Source of the DNA: Sphingosinicella xenopeptidilytica
GTDB taxonomy: Bacteria > Pseudomonadota > Alphaproteobacteria > Sphingomonadales > Sphingomonadaceae
Length of the DNA stretch: 64,000 nucleotides
NCBI RefSeq assembly: GCF_042676985.1
Contig: NZ_JBHTIK010000015.1
Span: forward strand, 620,001 to 684,000
Direction: 5' to 3'
Numbering within the stretch: the first letter of the stretch is position 1; the number at the start of each line of letters is the position of its first letter. The position numbers were made by a program, and so were the translations under genes. The notes beneath the pieces were generated by a model. The model did no database searches. It worked only from the letters and a program-made list of their open reading frames with translations, and had not been told where the DNA came from. Shown piece after piece: positions 26,100 to 34,534 of this stretch.

Positions 26100-28511
26100 T
26101 CAGAACTTGGTGCCGACCTTGAGACCGATGGTCCGCGGCGTCGTCACGATCGTGTAGAATTTGCCGCCGATATCGGTCACTTCATCCGGATCGCCGCAAA
26201 CGCTCTCGCCGCACTGGATCGTGCGCGTCACCTGCCCGCGCGAGTCGAACAGGTTGCGGGCGTAGAGCTCCACGGACCACGATCCGTTGGTCACGCCCGC
26301 GCTGACGTCCACCGTCGTGTAGGAGGGGAGCGAACCCACGATGCCGCGCTCGTAAAGGCGAAGATCGCTGGTGCGCTTGCCCTCGTAAACGAGGCCGCCC
26401 TGGAAATGCGCCTTGAGATCTGCCACCGGGAATTCGTAGCGCGCAAAGGCGTTGCCCTTGAACTTCGCCGAGACCGGGAGACGCGTGCCGGAAGGCGCCA
26501 GCAATGCGTTCTCCTCCTCGTCCGGCCCCGCCAGCGTACAATCGAACTGCGGGTTGGCGATGAGGCAGAAATCCGTGGTGCTCTGCGCATCGTTGTAGCT
26601 GAAGCCCGCGTTGAAGGTCAGGCCCTCCGATGCGCGGATGAAGATATCGCTTTCGATGCCCCAGATGCGCGCGTCGCCGGCGTTGCGGACCTCGGTGAGA
26701 CCATTGGCGCCAAGGAACGAGAGCTGGATGTTGGACCACTTCTCGTAATAGACGGCGCCGTTCCAGCGGAACGCACCGCCCGCCCACGTCGTCTTCCAGC
26801 CAAGCTCATAGTTGTCGAGCTCATCCGCCCCGTATGGCGGCAGCGTACCGCGCCGGTTAACGCCGCCCGGCCGGAAACCGCGTGACCATGTCGCGTAGAC
26901 GAGTGCGTCGTCGGTCAGCTTGTAGGTCGCGTTCAGCTTGTGGATGAAGTCGGTGTCCGACGTCGTCTTGTCGAGGTTGGTGCAAGGGCTGCCCTTGATC
27001 GTCGGAGGAAGAATCTCGTCGTTCCCATCCCGGAAACACGCCGCAACACCCGTCCGGCTGCTGAAGCCGTCGCTGTATCCGAAGAAGCCTTCGAGCGAGT
27101 TCTTGTATTTGTAGACGCGGATACCGCCGCTCAGCGTCAGCTTCTCCGTCAGATCGTAGGAAACTTCGCCGAACGCCGCGTAGTCGCGGTCGATGCGCAG
27201 CTGCTTGGTCAGCCAGATATTGCTGTCCGTGCCCGGCACGGTGATCGAATCGGCGATGTCATCGACGATGTAGTTCTGCTCGATGTTGTGCGACTGGCGT
27301 TGATAGAACACACCGCCGATGAAGCGCAGCGGCTTGTCGGCCGGTGAAGCGATGCGCAGTTCGTGGCTCTGCTTCGTGAAGCGATCGATGCCGATGATAT
27401 ACTGGTTCGGGTTCACCAGATTATCGTCGTTGTCGTAGAACGAACCACCGGATTCGTAGAGCGCATCATAGAAATACGCGTAGTCGACATAATCGGATTC
27501 GCTGTTGATCTTGCGCTTCATGTAAGCGCCCGCATAGGTCAGATCCCAGCTGCCGATCTTGCCTTCGATGGTGAGCGCGGCCTGGAACCAGCGGTCGTTG
27601 TAGCGCTCCGGATTGAACTGCTGCACCTGCAGCTCGCCGAGCCCGGACTCCTGAGCGAACGAGCCATAGCTCTTCTGCTTCTGGCCCATCAGGGTCGGCA
27701 GTACGGTCCAGTTCTCGTTGAGATCGATCTCGAGCGCAATGCGGCCGCCGTAGGTCTCGACGTCGTTGTAGTCGTCCTCCACGTACGGTGCGTTGTTGAA
27801 GGTGATCTCCGAAGTCGGGAAGGTCAGCGAGCCCGGAATATTGTCGATGTAGCCGCCGTCCTTGTCGTACCAACCGACGACGCGCACCGCCGCGTTGTCG
27901 GAAAGCGGCGCGTTGATGAAGCCTTCGAGGACATAGCCTTCCTCGCCGTGCGCGATCGTGTTCACCTCGGCATCGACCGCGCCGTAGAAGCCGCTCGTAT
28001 CCGGCCGGTTGGTGACGATCTTCACCGTGCCGGCCTGGCTCGACGCCCCATAGAGCGTGCCCTGCGGACCCGCGAGCGCCTCGACACGCGCGATGTCGTA
28101 GATGTGGATGTCGAGGTTGCCCTGGATGGTCGTGATCGGCTGCTCGTCGAGATACATGCCGACCGACGGCAGCGAGGTCGAATGGTTCGCATTCTCGCCC
28201 GAGGCGACGCCGCGGAAATAGACGTTCGAAGAGCCCGGCCCAAGCGACTGGTAGGACAGGCTCGGCAGGTAGCGTGCGTAGTCGTCGAAATCCTGCACCT
28301 GAAGCTGCTGCAATTTCGCCGTTCCGAGCGCGACGACCGCGATCGGCACATCCTGCAGGTTTTCCTCGCGCTTCTGCGCCGTGATGATGATGGTGTCGCC
28401 GATAACGTCCTGCGCTTCCTGTGCAAGCGCCGGTGCCGTCAGCATGGTGGAGCCAAGCAGCACGCCACTGGCGACTGCAGCCCTGATCGTCACATGATTT
28501 CGCAGGTGCAC
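26100..28511 (-). CDS. TonB-dependent receptor
   Basis: An 803-residue outer-membrane receptor. GTG 28511 is chosen because a strong purine-rich ribosome site precedes it and it yields a normal signal peptide ending PALAQ; an upstream ATG at 28577 adds an unlikely charged leader. The plug domain begins DTIIITAQKREENLQDVPIAV, followed by a 22-strand barrel ending in a C-terminal Phe (GLKVGTKF). It imports a large or scarce substrate using TonB energy. The sequence resembles the expanded TonB receptor families of sphingomonads. No FecI/FecR-type regulators are nearby. Downstream are the APC permease, repressor and peptidase. Confidence 0.94.
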   Translation of the reverse strand: MHLRNHVTIRAAVASGVLLGSTMLTAPALAQEAQDVIGDTIIITAQKREENLQDVPIAVVALGTAKLQQLQVQDFDDYARYLPSLSYQSLGPGSSNVYFRGVASGENANHSTSLPSVGMYLDEQPITTIQGNLDIHIYDIARVEALAGPQGTLYGASSQAGTVKIVTNRPDTSGFYGAVDAEVNTIAHGEEGYVLEGFINAPLSDNAAVRVVGWYDKDGGYIDNIPGSLTFPTSEITFNNAPYVEDDYNDVETYGGRIALEIDLNENWTVLPTLMGQKQKSYGSFAQESGLGELQVQQFNPERYNDRWFQAALTIEGKIGSWDLTYAGAYMKRKINSESDYVDYAYFYDALYESGGSFYDNDDNLVNPNQYIIGIDRFTKQSHELRIASPADKPLRFIGGVFYQRQSHNIEQNYIVDDIADSITVPGTDSNIWLTKQLRIDRDYAAFGEVSYDLTEKLTLSGGIRVYKYKNSLEGFFGYSDGFSSRTGVAACFRDGNDEILPPTIKGSPCTNLDKTTSDTDFIHKLNATYKLTDDALVYATWSRGFRPGGVNRRGTLPPYGADELDNYELGWKTTWAGGAFRWNGAVYYEKWSNIQLSFLGANGLTEVRNAGDARIWGIESDIFIRASEGLTFNAGFSYNDAQSTTDFCLIANPQFDCTLAGPDEEENALLAPSGTRLPVSAKFKGNAFARYEFPVADLKAHFQGGLVYEGKRTSDLRLYERGIVGSLPSYTTVDVSAGVTNGSWSVELYARNLFDSRGQVTRTIQCGESVCGDPDEVTDIGGKFYTIVTTPRTIGLKVGTKF

Positions 28512-28631
28512 CCTTTTCCCCCTCTCAGCTTTTGCTGTCCCGGGCGGAATGGTGAACGTGCGTGGAACAGCGGTCAATTCGGGTCCCGCGGCTTTGTTAT
28601 ACAGATGTCATATTGCTGGCCGGGCGTCACA
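28512..28631. promoter_or_regulatory. Leader of the TonB receptor gene
   Basis: About 120 bp between the sulfotransferase stop and the receptor start. It contains a comparatively AT-rich block (TTGTTATACAGATGTCATAT at 28595-28614), probably the promoter region for the receptor on the minus strand. TACAGATGT here differs by one base from a half of the palindrome at 24041. Confidence 0.35.
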
Positions 28632-30404
28632 TTATTGCAACAGCGAAGCGACCTGCGGCACCTCCGGATACGCCGTGAGCGCGGGCCCCAGACTCGTCTT
28701 CAGGGGTGCCAGCCACGGCGCGAACGCCTGCCATTGCTCCATGCCTTCGCGGTTGATCGGGCGCCGCACCTGTTCGGAACTCGCCGTGCGCACCGCGCGC
28801 TCGTTTTCGAAGAAACGCAGGCACGCGGGATCGAACGGCACGCCGACATAATCCAGCAGCCGCCGCACCTCGCCTTCAGTATCCTCGATCATGTCTTCGT
28901 AGAAAACACGGTGCACACGACCCGGAAGCGCGTCGTCGATCACCGCCATCATCGCCACATAGTCGCGGTAGTAGCGGCCGAGGTCGGAAAGGTCGTAGCT
29001 GAAGCCCTGCCCCCGCGCGAAATGCTGCTTGAAGTTCGAAAAGCAGCAGCCGAGCGGATGCCGGCGGGCATCGATGATCTTCGCGTTTGGGAGGATCAGG
29101 TGAATGAAGCCGGCGTGCGCCCAGTTGTTCGGCATCTTGTCGATGAACAGCGGTCTGTCGGTCTTGCGGTGGATGCGCGTGCGTTCCAGATATTCGGCGC
29201 CGAGTTCGGCGAACGCCTCGGCGGACAGGTCCGCAAGGCACGCGGGATAGGCAGTCTCCTCGTCGCGCATCCTGCGGCCGCCGAGCCGCCGCGCCATCGC
29301 CGCGATGTCGGGCAGTTCCTGTGTCCCCTCGATCATCGGGTGCGACGAGAGAATCTGCTCGATCAGCGTCGATCCCGCGCGCGGCATTCCAAGGACGAAG
29401 ATCGGATCGGGCGCTGGATTGCCCTGCCCGCCGCGCGCGGCGAAGAACGCCGCATCCATCATCGCCGCCGCGCTGCGAACGAGGCTGCTGATTTCGCCGG
29501 AATCATAATCGAGCATCGCCTTCCGCAGCGCGTTGCCCTGCAGATAGTGGCCGAACGAGCCTGCGTGATCCTTCGCATCTTCCAGCGCCTTGCCGAGCGC
29601 GAAATGCAGGTGAAAGCGATCGTCCTCGCTGATGCCGCTGCCATCCAGCGCACCCTGCATCGCCGCGATATCAGCATCCGTGAAGTGCACGGTCTTCAGG
29701 TTGGCAAGGCTCCACCACACCTCGCCGAGCCCCGGCGCGCGCTCGATCGCCTTGCGGTAGGCGGCGATCGAATCCGCCTGCCGGCCCACCGTTTTCAGCA
29801 CATGGCCATAGCTCATCCACACGCGCGGCTGCGCCGGGTGGCTGGCAAGCACCGATTCATAAAGCGCGATCGCTTCCTCATAGCCGCCGATCCGCCCCAG
29901 CGCCGCGGCCTTGAGGTTGCGGTGCGCGGCATTGTCGGGGTCGCCCGCCAGCAGCCGGTCAAGCTCCGCAACGGCATCGGTGGGATTGTTCTGCCGATAA
30001 AGCACGGTTGCGAGGTTGGCGCGCGCCGCCACGAACGCGGGCGCCAGTTCAAGCGCGCGGCGCAGCAGCTTTTCGGCGTCCCCGTAGCGCCCGAGCCGCC
30101 CGGCGATCTCCGCCATCATGCGGATCGCTGCGACGTCCGTCGGCTTTTCCTTCAGCCGCGCACGGAGGACGCGTTCGGCGATCGGGATATTGTTGTCGAG
30201 GAGAGCGGCAGCCGCCTCTATGAGCACCGGGTCGCGCGTCGAAGCCTGGATTGCGCCCAGTTCGGCTTCCTCGGCGGCCGTGTCTTCACCCATGCCGCGC
30301 AGCGCAGCGCCGAGCGCGCGCAGGGCGTCAGCGTTGCCGGGATGTGTTTTCAGGAAGGTGCGGGCGCGTTCGGCGCGCTCATGCAGGTTCGGTGCGGTCG
30401 ACAT
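28632..30404 (-). CDS. TPR-repeat sulfotransferase
   Basis: A 590-residue two-part protein. Residues about 1-290 are tandem tetratricopeptide repeats (for example GRYGDAEKLLRRALELAP and GGYEEAIALYESVLASHP). Residues about 335-560 are a sulfotransferase domain with the PAPS 5'-phosphosulfate loop PRAGST (341-346) and a downstream FIDKMPNNW segment. ATG 30404 is chosen; the frame stays open 31 codons upstream without family resemblance. Such fusions transfer sulfate from PAPS, possibly to proteins or small molecules held by the TPRs; the acceptor is unknown. It starts 156 bp from the divergent polyamine operon. Confidence 0.88.
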   Translation of the reverse strand: MSTAPNLHERAERARTFLKTHPGNADALRALGAALRGMGEDTAAEEAELGAIQASTRDPVLIEAAAALLDNNIPIAERVLRARLKEKPTDVAAIRMMAEIAGRLGRYGDAEKLLRRALELAPAFVAARANLATVLYRQNNPTDAVAELDRLLAGDPDNAAHRNLKAAALGRIGGYEEAIALYESVLASHPAQPRVWMSYGHVLKTVGRQADSIAAYRKAIERAPGLGEVWWSLANLKTVHFTDADIAAMQGALDGSGISEDDRFHLHFALGKALEDAKDHAGSFGHYLQGNALRKAMLDYDSGEISSLVRSAAAMMDAAFFAARGGQGNPAPDPIFVLGMPRAGSTLIEQILSSHPMIEGTQELPDIAAMARRLGGRRMRDEETAYPACLADLSAEAFAELGAEYLERTRIHRKTDRPLFIDKMPNNWAHAGFIHLILPNAKIIDARRHPLGCCFSNFKQHFARGQGFSYDLSDLGRYYRDYVAMMAVIDDALPGRVHRVFYEDMIEDTEGEVRRLLDYVGVPFDPACLRFFENERAVRTASSEQVRRPINREGMEQWQAFAPWLAPLKTSLGPALTAYPEVPQVASLLQ

Positions 30405-30560
30405 GTGCCTGAACGTGCTGAGCCGCGCGTTTCCGGTCAAGCCGCCAGTCGAGGGCGTATTGCCTATCGGAAAAACCGATACCCCCTGCTCCAGCAAATC
30501 CCTCTGGCCAAGCGCCTAATGCCCGCGCAGTATGGAGGCCAGACGGGGGTTTATCCGATC

Positions 30561-31910
30561 ATGTCAGCCGAAATTACCAACTGGATCAACGAACGCGGTA
30601 TCAGCGAGGTCGAGTGCATCGTCCCCGACATGAACGGCATTCAGCGCGGCAAGGTTCTGCCCGCGGGCAAGTTCCTGAAGTCGCTTACGGACCAGACGCT
30701 CCGCATTCCGGGCAGCGTCTACACTGTGACCGTCACGGGCGAATACCCGGACACCATCAATTCCATCATACCGGACTACGACCCGGATATGGTGATGGTC
30801 CCCGATCCATCGACGATCCGCGAAGCCCCCGGCTTCAAGACCCCGACCGCTTATGTGATCGCGGATGCGTACACGCGGGAGGGAAAGCCCCTCGCCATCG
30901 CGCCGCGCATGATCCTGAAGAAGGTTCTGCATCTCTATGAGCGGCGCGGCTGGAAGCCGGTGATCGCGCCGGAGCTGGAATTCTATCTCGTCTCGAAGAA
31001 CCTCGATTCCGACTTCCCGCTGACGCCGCCCGCCGGCCGCTCGGGCCGTTCGGAAACCGCGAGCCAGCCCTACGGCCTCGAAGCGCTCGGCGAGTTCGAG
31101 GACATCATCGAGCACATCTACGACTTCTGCGAGAAGGCCGAGCTCAACATCGATACGATGATCCACGAGTCCGGCGCCGCCCAGCTCGAGATCAACTTCG
31201 TCCACGGCGATCCGCTAGCGCTCGCCGATCAGGTGCTGCTCTTCAAGCGCATCGTCCGGCACGTCGCGCTGGAGCACGGCGTCTACGCCACCTTCCTCGC
31301 CAAGCCGATGTCGGACCAGCCCGGCAGCTCGATGCACATCCACCAGTCGCTGCTCGATAGCGATACGGGCCGCAACCTGTTCACCACGCCGCAGGGCCGC
31401 GACAGCGCGCTCTTCCGCAGCTACATTGCCGGCCTCGTCCGCCTGCTGCCGCAGATCACGCCGATGTTCGCGCCGAACGTCAACTCGTTCCGCCGGATGC
31501 GGCCGGATAGCGATGCGCCGATCAACGTGCAGTGGGGCAGCGACAACCGTTCCTGCGGCCTGCGCATCCCGGTTTCGGACGCGAAGAACCGCCGCATCGA
31601 AAACCGCCTCCCCGGCGCGGATTCGAACCCCTATCTCGCGATCGCGGCATCGCTCATCTGCGGCTATGTCGGCATGACCGAGCGTATGCAGCCGCCGAAG
31701 ATCATGCAGGGCAGCGCCTACAACCGCGCGCGCACCCTTCCGCGCACGCTCGAAAGCGCGCTTGATCGCTTCAGCCACTGCAAGGCCGTGCGTAACCATC
31801 TCGGCGAGGATTTCTTCGACGTGTTCTACGCGATCAAGGAATCGGAGCTGTACGCGTATCAGTCGGTGATCAGTTCCTGGGAGCGCGAACACCTCCTGCT
31901 GAGGGTCTGA
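30561..31910 (+). CDS. puuA: Glutamine synthetase family, gamma-glutamylpolyamine synthetase-like
   Basis: A 449-residue GS-fold ligase. The start ATG 30561 gives MSAEITNWINERG; a further in-frame ATG at 30520 is possible, but earlier codons run opposite the sulfotransferase gene. Seen: PDMNGIQRGKVLP in the N-terminal beta-grasp, PELEFYL with a metal glutamate, MHIHQSL with the ammonia/substrate-site histidine, and NRSCGLRIP with the phosphate arginine. PuuA ligates glutamate to putrescine with ATP, the first step of the gamma-glutamylated route. Context (oxidase, PuuD, Pot transporter) favours this over glutamine synthesis. First gene of a four-gene run. Confidence 0.88.
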   Translation: MSAEITNWINERGISEVECIVPDMNGIQRGKVLPAGKFLKSLTDQTLRIPGSVYTVTVTGEYPDTINSIIPDYDPDMVMVPDPSTIREAPGFKTPTAYVIADAYTREGKPLAIAPRMILKKVLHLYERRGWKPVIAPELEFYLVSKNLDSDFPLTPPAGRSGRSETASQPYGLEALGEFEDIIEHIYDFCEKAELNIDTMIHESGAAQLEINFVHGDPLALADQVLLFKRIVRHVALEHGVYATFLAKPMSDQPGSSMHIHQSLLDSDTGRNLFTTPQGRDSALFRSYIAGLVRLLPQITPMFAPNVNSFRRMRPDSDAPINVQWGSDNRSCGLRIPVSDAKNRRIENRLPGADSNPYLAIAASLICGYVGMTERMQPPKIMQGSAYNRARTLPRTLESALDRFSHCKAVRNHLGEDFFDVFYAIKESELYAYQSVISSWEREHLLLRV

Positions 31911-31912
31911 TC

Positions 31913-33187
31913 TTGGCAGAACCGCACGCGCCGTCGTACTACGCCGCGACCGCAAACGCCTTCCCGGCCCAGCCGCAGCTTGCCGGCAGCACGGCCGCAG
32001 ACGTCTGCGTCGTCGGCGGCGGCTACACAGGCCTCTCCGCAGCCCTCTCCGCCGCCGAAGCCGGCTACGCGGTCACCCTCGTCGAGGCGCACCGTATCGG
32101 TTGGGGCGCTTCGGGTCGCAACGGCGGCCAGATGATCCCCGGCCTGCGCTGGTCCGCCACCGATCTCGTGGAACGCTTCGGCCAGGAAACCGCCCAGCGG
32201 CTTTTCGCCGTGGGCAATACGGCGCGCGCGCGCGTTCACGATCGCATCGCCCGGCACGGTATCGCCTGCGATCTCCGCCACGGCCATTTCACCGCCGCCT
32301 GCAAACCCGCTGACCTCACCGCCATGGAGCGCGAGCTTGAGTGCCTCGACTATGTGATGGGCTACGACGCCGCGCAGCTCGTGCTTCCCGAGCAGACCGC
32401 CGGGATCGTCTCGGCGAAGGGCTATCACGGCGGCATTTACGATTCGGCGGGTGGCCACCTGCATCCGCTGAACTATGCCCTCGGCCTCGCCGAAGCTGCG
32501 CGCGCGGCGGGCGTCCAGCTCTATGAAGGCTCGCCCGTCACCCATGTCACAGGCGGTGATCGCCCCACCGTCAAAACCGCGCACGGCAGCGTTTCCGCGC
32601 GCTACGTAGTCCTCGCCTGCGATGCCTTCATGGGCGAGGTCGACGCCGACCTCGGCCGCTACACGATGCCGGTCGCGAACTACAATATCGCGACGGAACC
32701 GCTCGGCGAGGACCGCGCCCGCGCGCTCATCCCGTCAGGCGCGGCAATCTCCGAAAGCCGCTTCGTCCTCAACTACTACCGCCTCTCCGCCGACAACCGC
32801 CTGATCTTCGGCGGGGGCGAAAAATACACGCCGCGCCCGCCGCGCGACGTCGCCGGGTTCGTGCGGCCCTACATGGAGGCCGCGTTCCCAAGCGTCAAAG
32901 GCATCGGCATCGACTATGCATGGGGCGGCCTCGTCGGCGTCACCATGAACCGGCTTCCGCACTTCGGCCGCAAGGGCAACATCTTCTACGCGCACGGCTA
33001 TTCGGGCCACGGCGTGCTGCTCACCACCCTCGCGGGCGAACTCATCACCGAGGCGATGCGCGGCACCGCCGAGCGTTTCGACCTGTTCGCATCGCTTCCC
33101 GTGAAGCCCTTCCCGGGCGGGCCGCTGCTGCGCCACCCGCTCTATGTCGCCGGAATGCTCTGGTATGCGCTGAGGGACCGGCTGTGA
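31913..33187 (+). CDS. puuB: FAD-dependent oxidoreductase, PuuB-like
   Basis: A 424-residue DAO-fold flavoenzyme with a TTG start 2 bp after the preceding stop. Seen: dinucleotide-binding VVGGGYTGLSAA (about 33-44), the GASGRNGGQ motif (about 65-73) typical of PuuB/OrdL-type amine oxidases, and a C-terminal YSGHGVLLTT FAD segment. PuuB oxidises gamma-glutamylputrescine to the aldehyde, releasing ammonia and hydrogen peroxide. It is located between puuA-like and aminotransferase genes and overlaps the next start as GTGA. Confidence 0.9.
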   Translation: MAEPHAPSYYAATANAFPAQPQLAGSTAADVCVVGGGYTGLSAALSAAEAGYAVTLVEAHRIGWGASGRNGGQMIPGLRWSATDLVERFGQETAQRLFAVGNTARARVHDRIARHGIACDLRHGHFTAACKPADLTAMERELECLDYVMGYDAAQLVLPEQTAGIVSAKGYHGGIYDSAGGHLHPLNYALGLAEAARAAGVQLYEGSPVTHVTGGDRPTVKTAHGSVSARYVVLACDAFMGEVDADLGRYTMPVANYNIATEPLGEDRARALIPSGAAISESRFVLNYYRLSADNRLIFGGGEKYTPRPPRDVAGFVRPYMEAAFPSVKGIGIDYAWGGLVGVTMNRLPHFGRKGNIFYAHGYSGHGVLLTTLAGELITEAMRGTAERFDLFASLPVKPFPGGPLLRHPLYVAGMLWYALRDRL

Positions 33188-34530
33188 TCGCGCCCGCCGC
33201 CATCGCCCGCATGATCGCGGACGAGACCGCGCGTTTCACCGCCGCGAACCCGCGCTCCGCCGCGCTCGCGAAGGATGCCGCGCGGCACTGGCATCGCGGT
33301 GTGCCGTTCCACTGGATGCTCGATTGGGGCACGCCCTTCCCGCTCTTCGCCGCGCGGGCGGAGGGTTCGCGCCTGTGGGACGCCGATGGCCACGTCTACG
33401 ACGATTTCTGCCTTGGCGACACCGGCTCGATGTTCGGCCACTCCCCAGTACCCGTGTCCCGTGCAATCGCACGGCAGGGCGCGCAGGGCCTCACCTTCAT
33501 GCTGCCGACAGAAGACGCTGTCGCGGTCGGCGACCTGCTCGCAGAGCGCTTCGGCCTCCCGTTCTGGCAGATCACGTCCACCGCGAGCGAAGCGAATCGC
33601 GCCGTCATCCGCTGGTGCCGGGGCATCACGGGGCGCGACAAGATCATCGTCTTCAACGGCTGCTACCATGGCGCGGTCGACGATGTGTTCGTCGATCTCA
33701 GAGACGGCGTGCCCGAACTTCGCCGCAGCCTCGTCGGGCAGGTTTACGACATGCGCGAACACACGCGCGTCATCGAGTTCAACGATCTCTCCGCGCTCGA
33801 AGCGGCGCTGGCACCGGGCAATGTCGCGTGCGTGCTTACCGAACCCGCGCTCACCAACGTCGGCATGGTGCTGCCCGATCCCGGCTACCTCGAGGCGCTC
33901 CGCGACCTAACCCGCCGCCACGGCACGCTGCTCGTTTTCGACGAGACCCACACGATCTCCACACGTCCCGGCGGCTGGACGGGAACGCACGGCCCCCTGC
34001 CCGACCTGTTCGTGCTCGGAAAACCCGTTGCCGGCGGCGTGCCCTGCGCAGTCTACGGCTTTTCCGCCGAGGTCGCCGAACGCATGGAGCGCGTGCGCGC
34101 CGCAAACGAAAGCGGGCACTCCGGCATCGGCACCACGCTCAGCGCCAACGCACTCGCGCTCGCAGCGATGCGCGCCGCGCTTGCCGAGGTGATGACACCC
34201 GAAGCTTACGCGCACATGCTGCCACTCGCGGACCGCCTCGCCGAAACGCTGCGCGCTACCATCGCCGCACACGGCCTCGACTGGCACGTCACGCATGTCG
34301 GCGCGCGCGGCGAGTTCATCTGCGCCGGCACGCCGCCACGAAACGGCACAGAGGCGCGCGCCGCCATGCAGGGCGATCTCGAACGCGCGATCCACCTCTA
34401 CCTCATCAACCGGGGCGTGCTAATCGCGCCCTTCCACAACATGACGCTCGTTTGCCCGGCGACGACCGAAGATCAGGTCGCCCGCCTCGGCAATGTCTTG
34501 GGCGAATGCCTTTCAAGCCTTATGGAATAA
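33184..34530 (+). CDS. Class III aminotransferase, glutamate-1-semialdehyde-aminomutase-like
   Basis: A 448-residue PLP enzyme starting at GTG 33184, overlapping the previous stop as GTGA. Seen: the cofactor-binding stretch TSTASEANRAVIRW, NGCYHGAVDD, the PLP aspartate in LLVFDETHTI, and the Schiff-base lysine in VLGKPVAGGVPCAVYGF. These match the glutamate-1-semialdehyde aminomutase branch of class III aminotransferases, but the operon setting argues for amine catabolism and not haem synthesis. Likely substrates are an aminated intermediate, GABA or a diamine. It is distinct from the SpuC-like enzyme at 44897. Confidence 0.85.
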   Translation: MIAPAAIARMIADETARFTAANPRSAALAKDAARHWHRGVPFHWMLDWGTPFPLFAARAEGSRLWDADGHVYDDFCLGDTGSMFGHSPVPVSRAIARQGAQGLTFMLPTEDAVAVGDLLAERFGLPFWQITSTASEANRAVIRWCRGITGRDKIIVFNGCYHGAVDDVFVDLRDGVPELRRSLVGQVYDMREHTRVIEFNDLSALEAALAPGNVACVLTEPALTNVGMVLPDPGYLEALRDLTRRHGTLLVFDETHTISTRPGGWTGTHGPLPDLFVLGKPVAGGVPCAVYGFSAEVAERMERVRAANESGHSGIGTTLSANALALAAMRAALAEVMTPEAYAHMLPLADRLAETLRATIAAHGLDWHVTHVGARGEFICAGTPPRNGTEARAAMQGDLERAIHLYLINRGVLIAPFHNMTLVCPATTEDQVARLGNVLGECLSSLME

Positions 34531-34534
34531 ACGC

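Noticed and set aside
27363..30560. Long plus-strand extension of the first glutamine synthetase frame across the TonB receptor and sulfotransferase
   Set aside because: The extension is antisense to two well-supported minus-strand genes and shows no family resemblance; GS homology begins only at ATG 30561.
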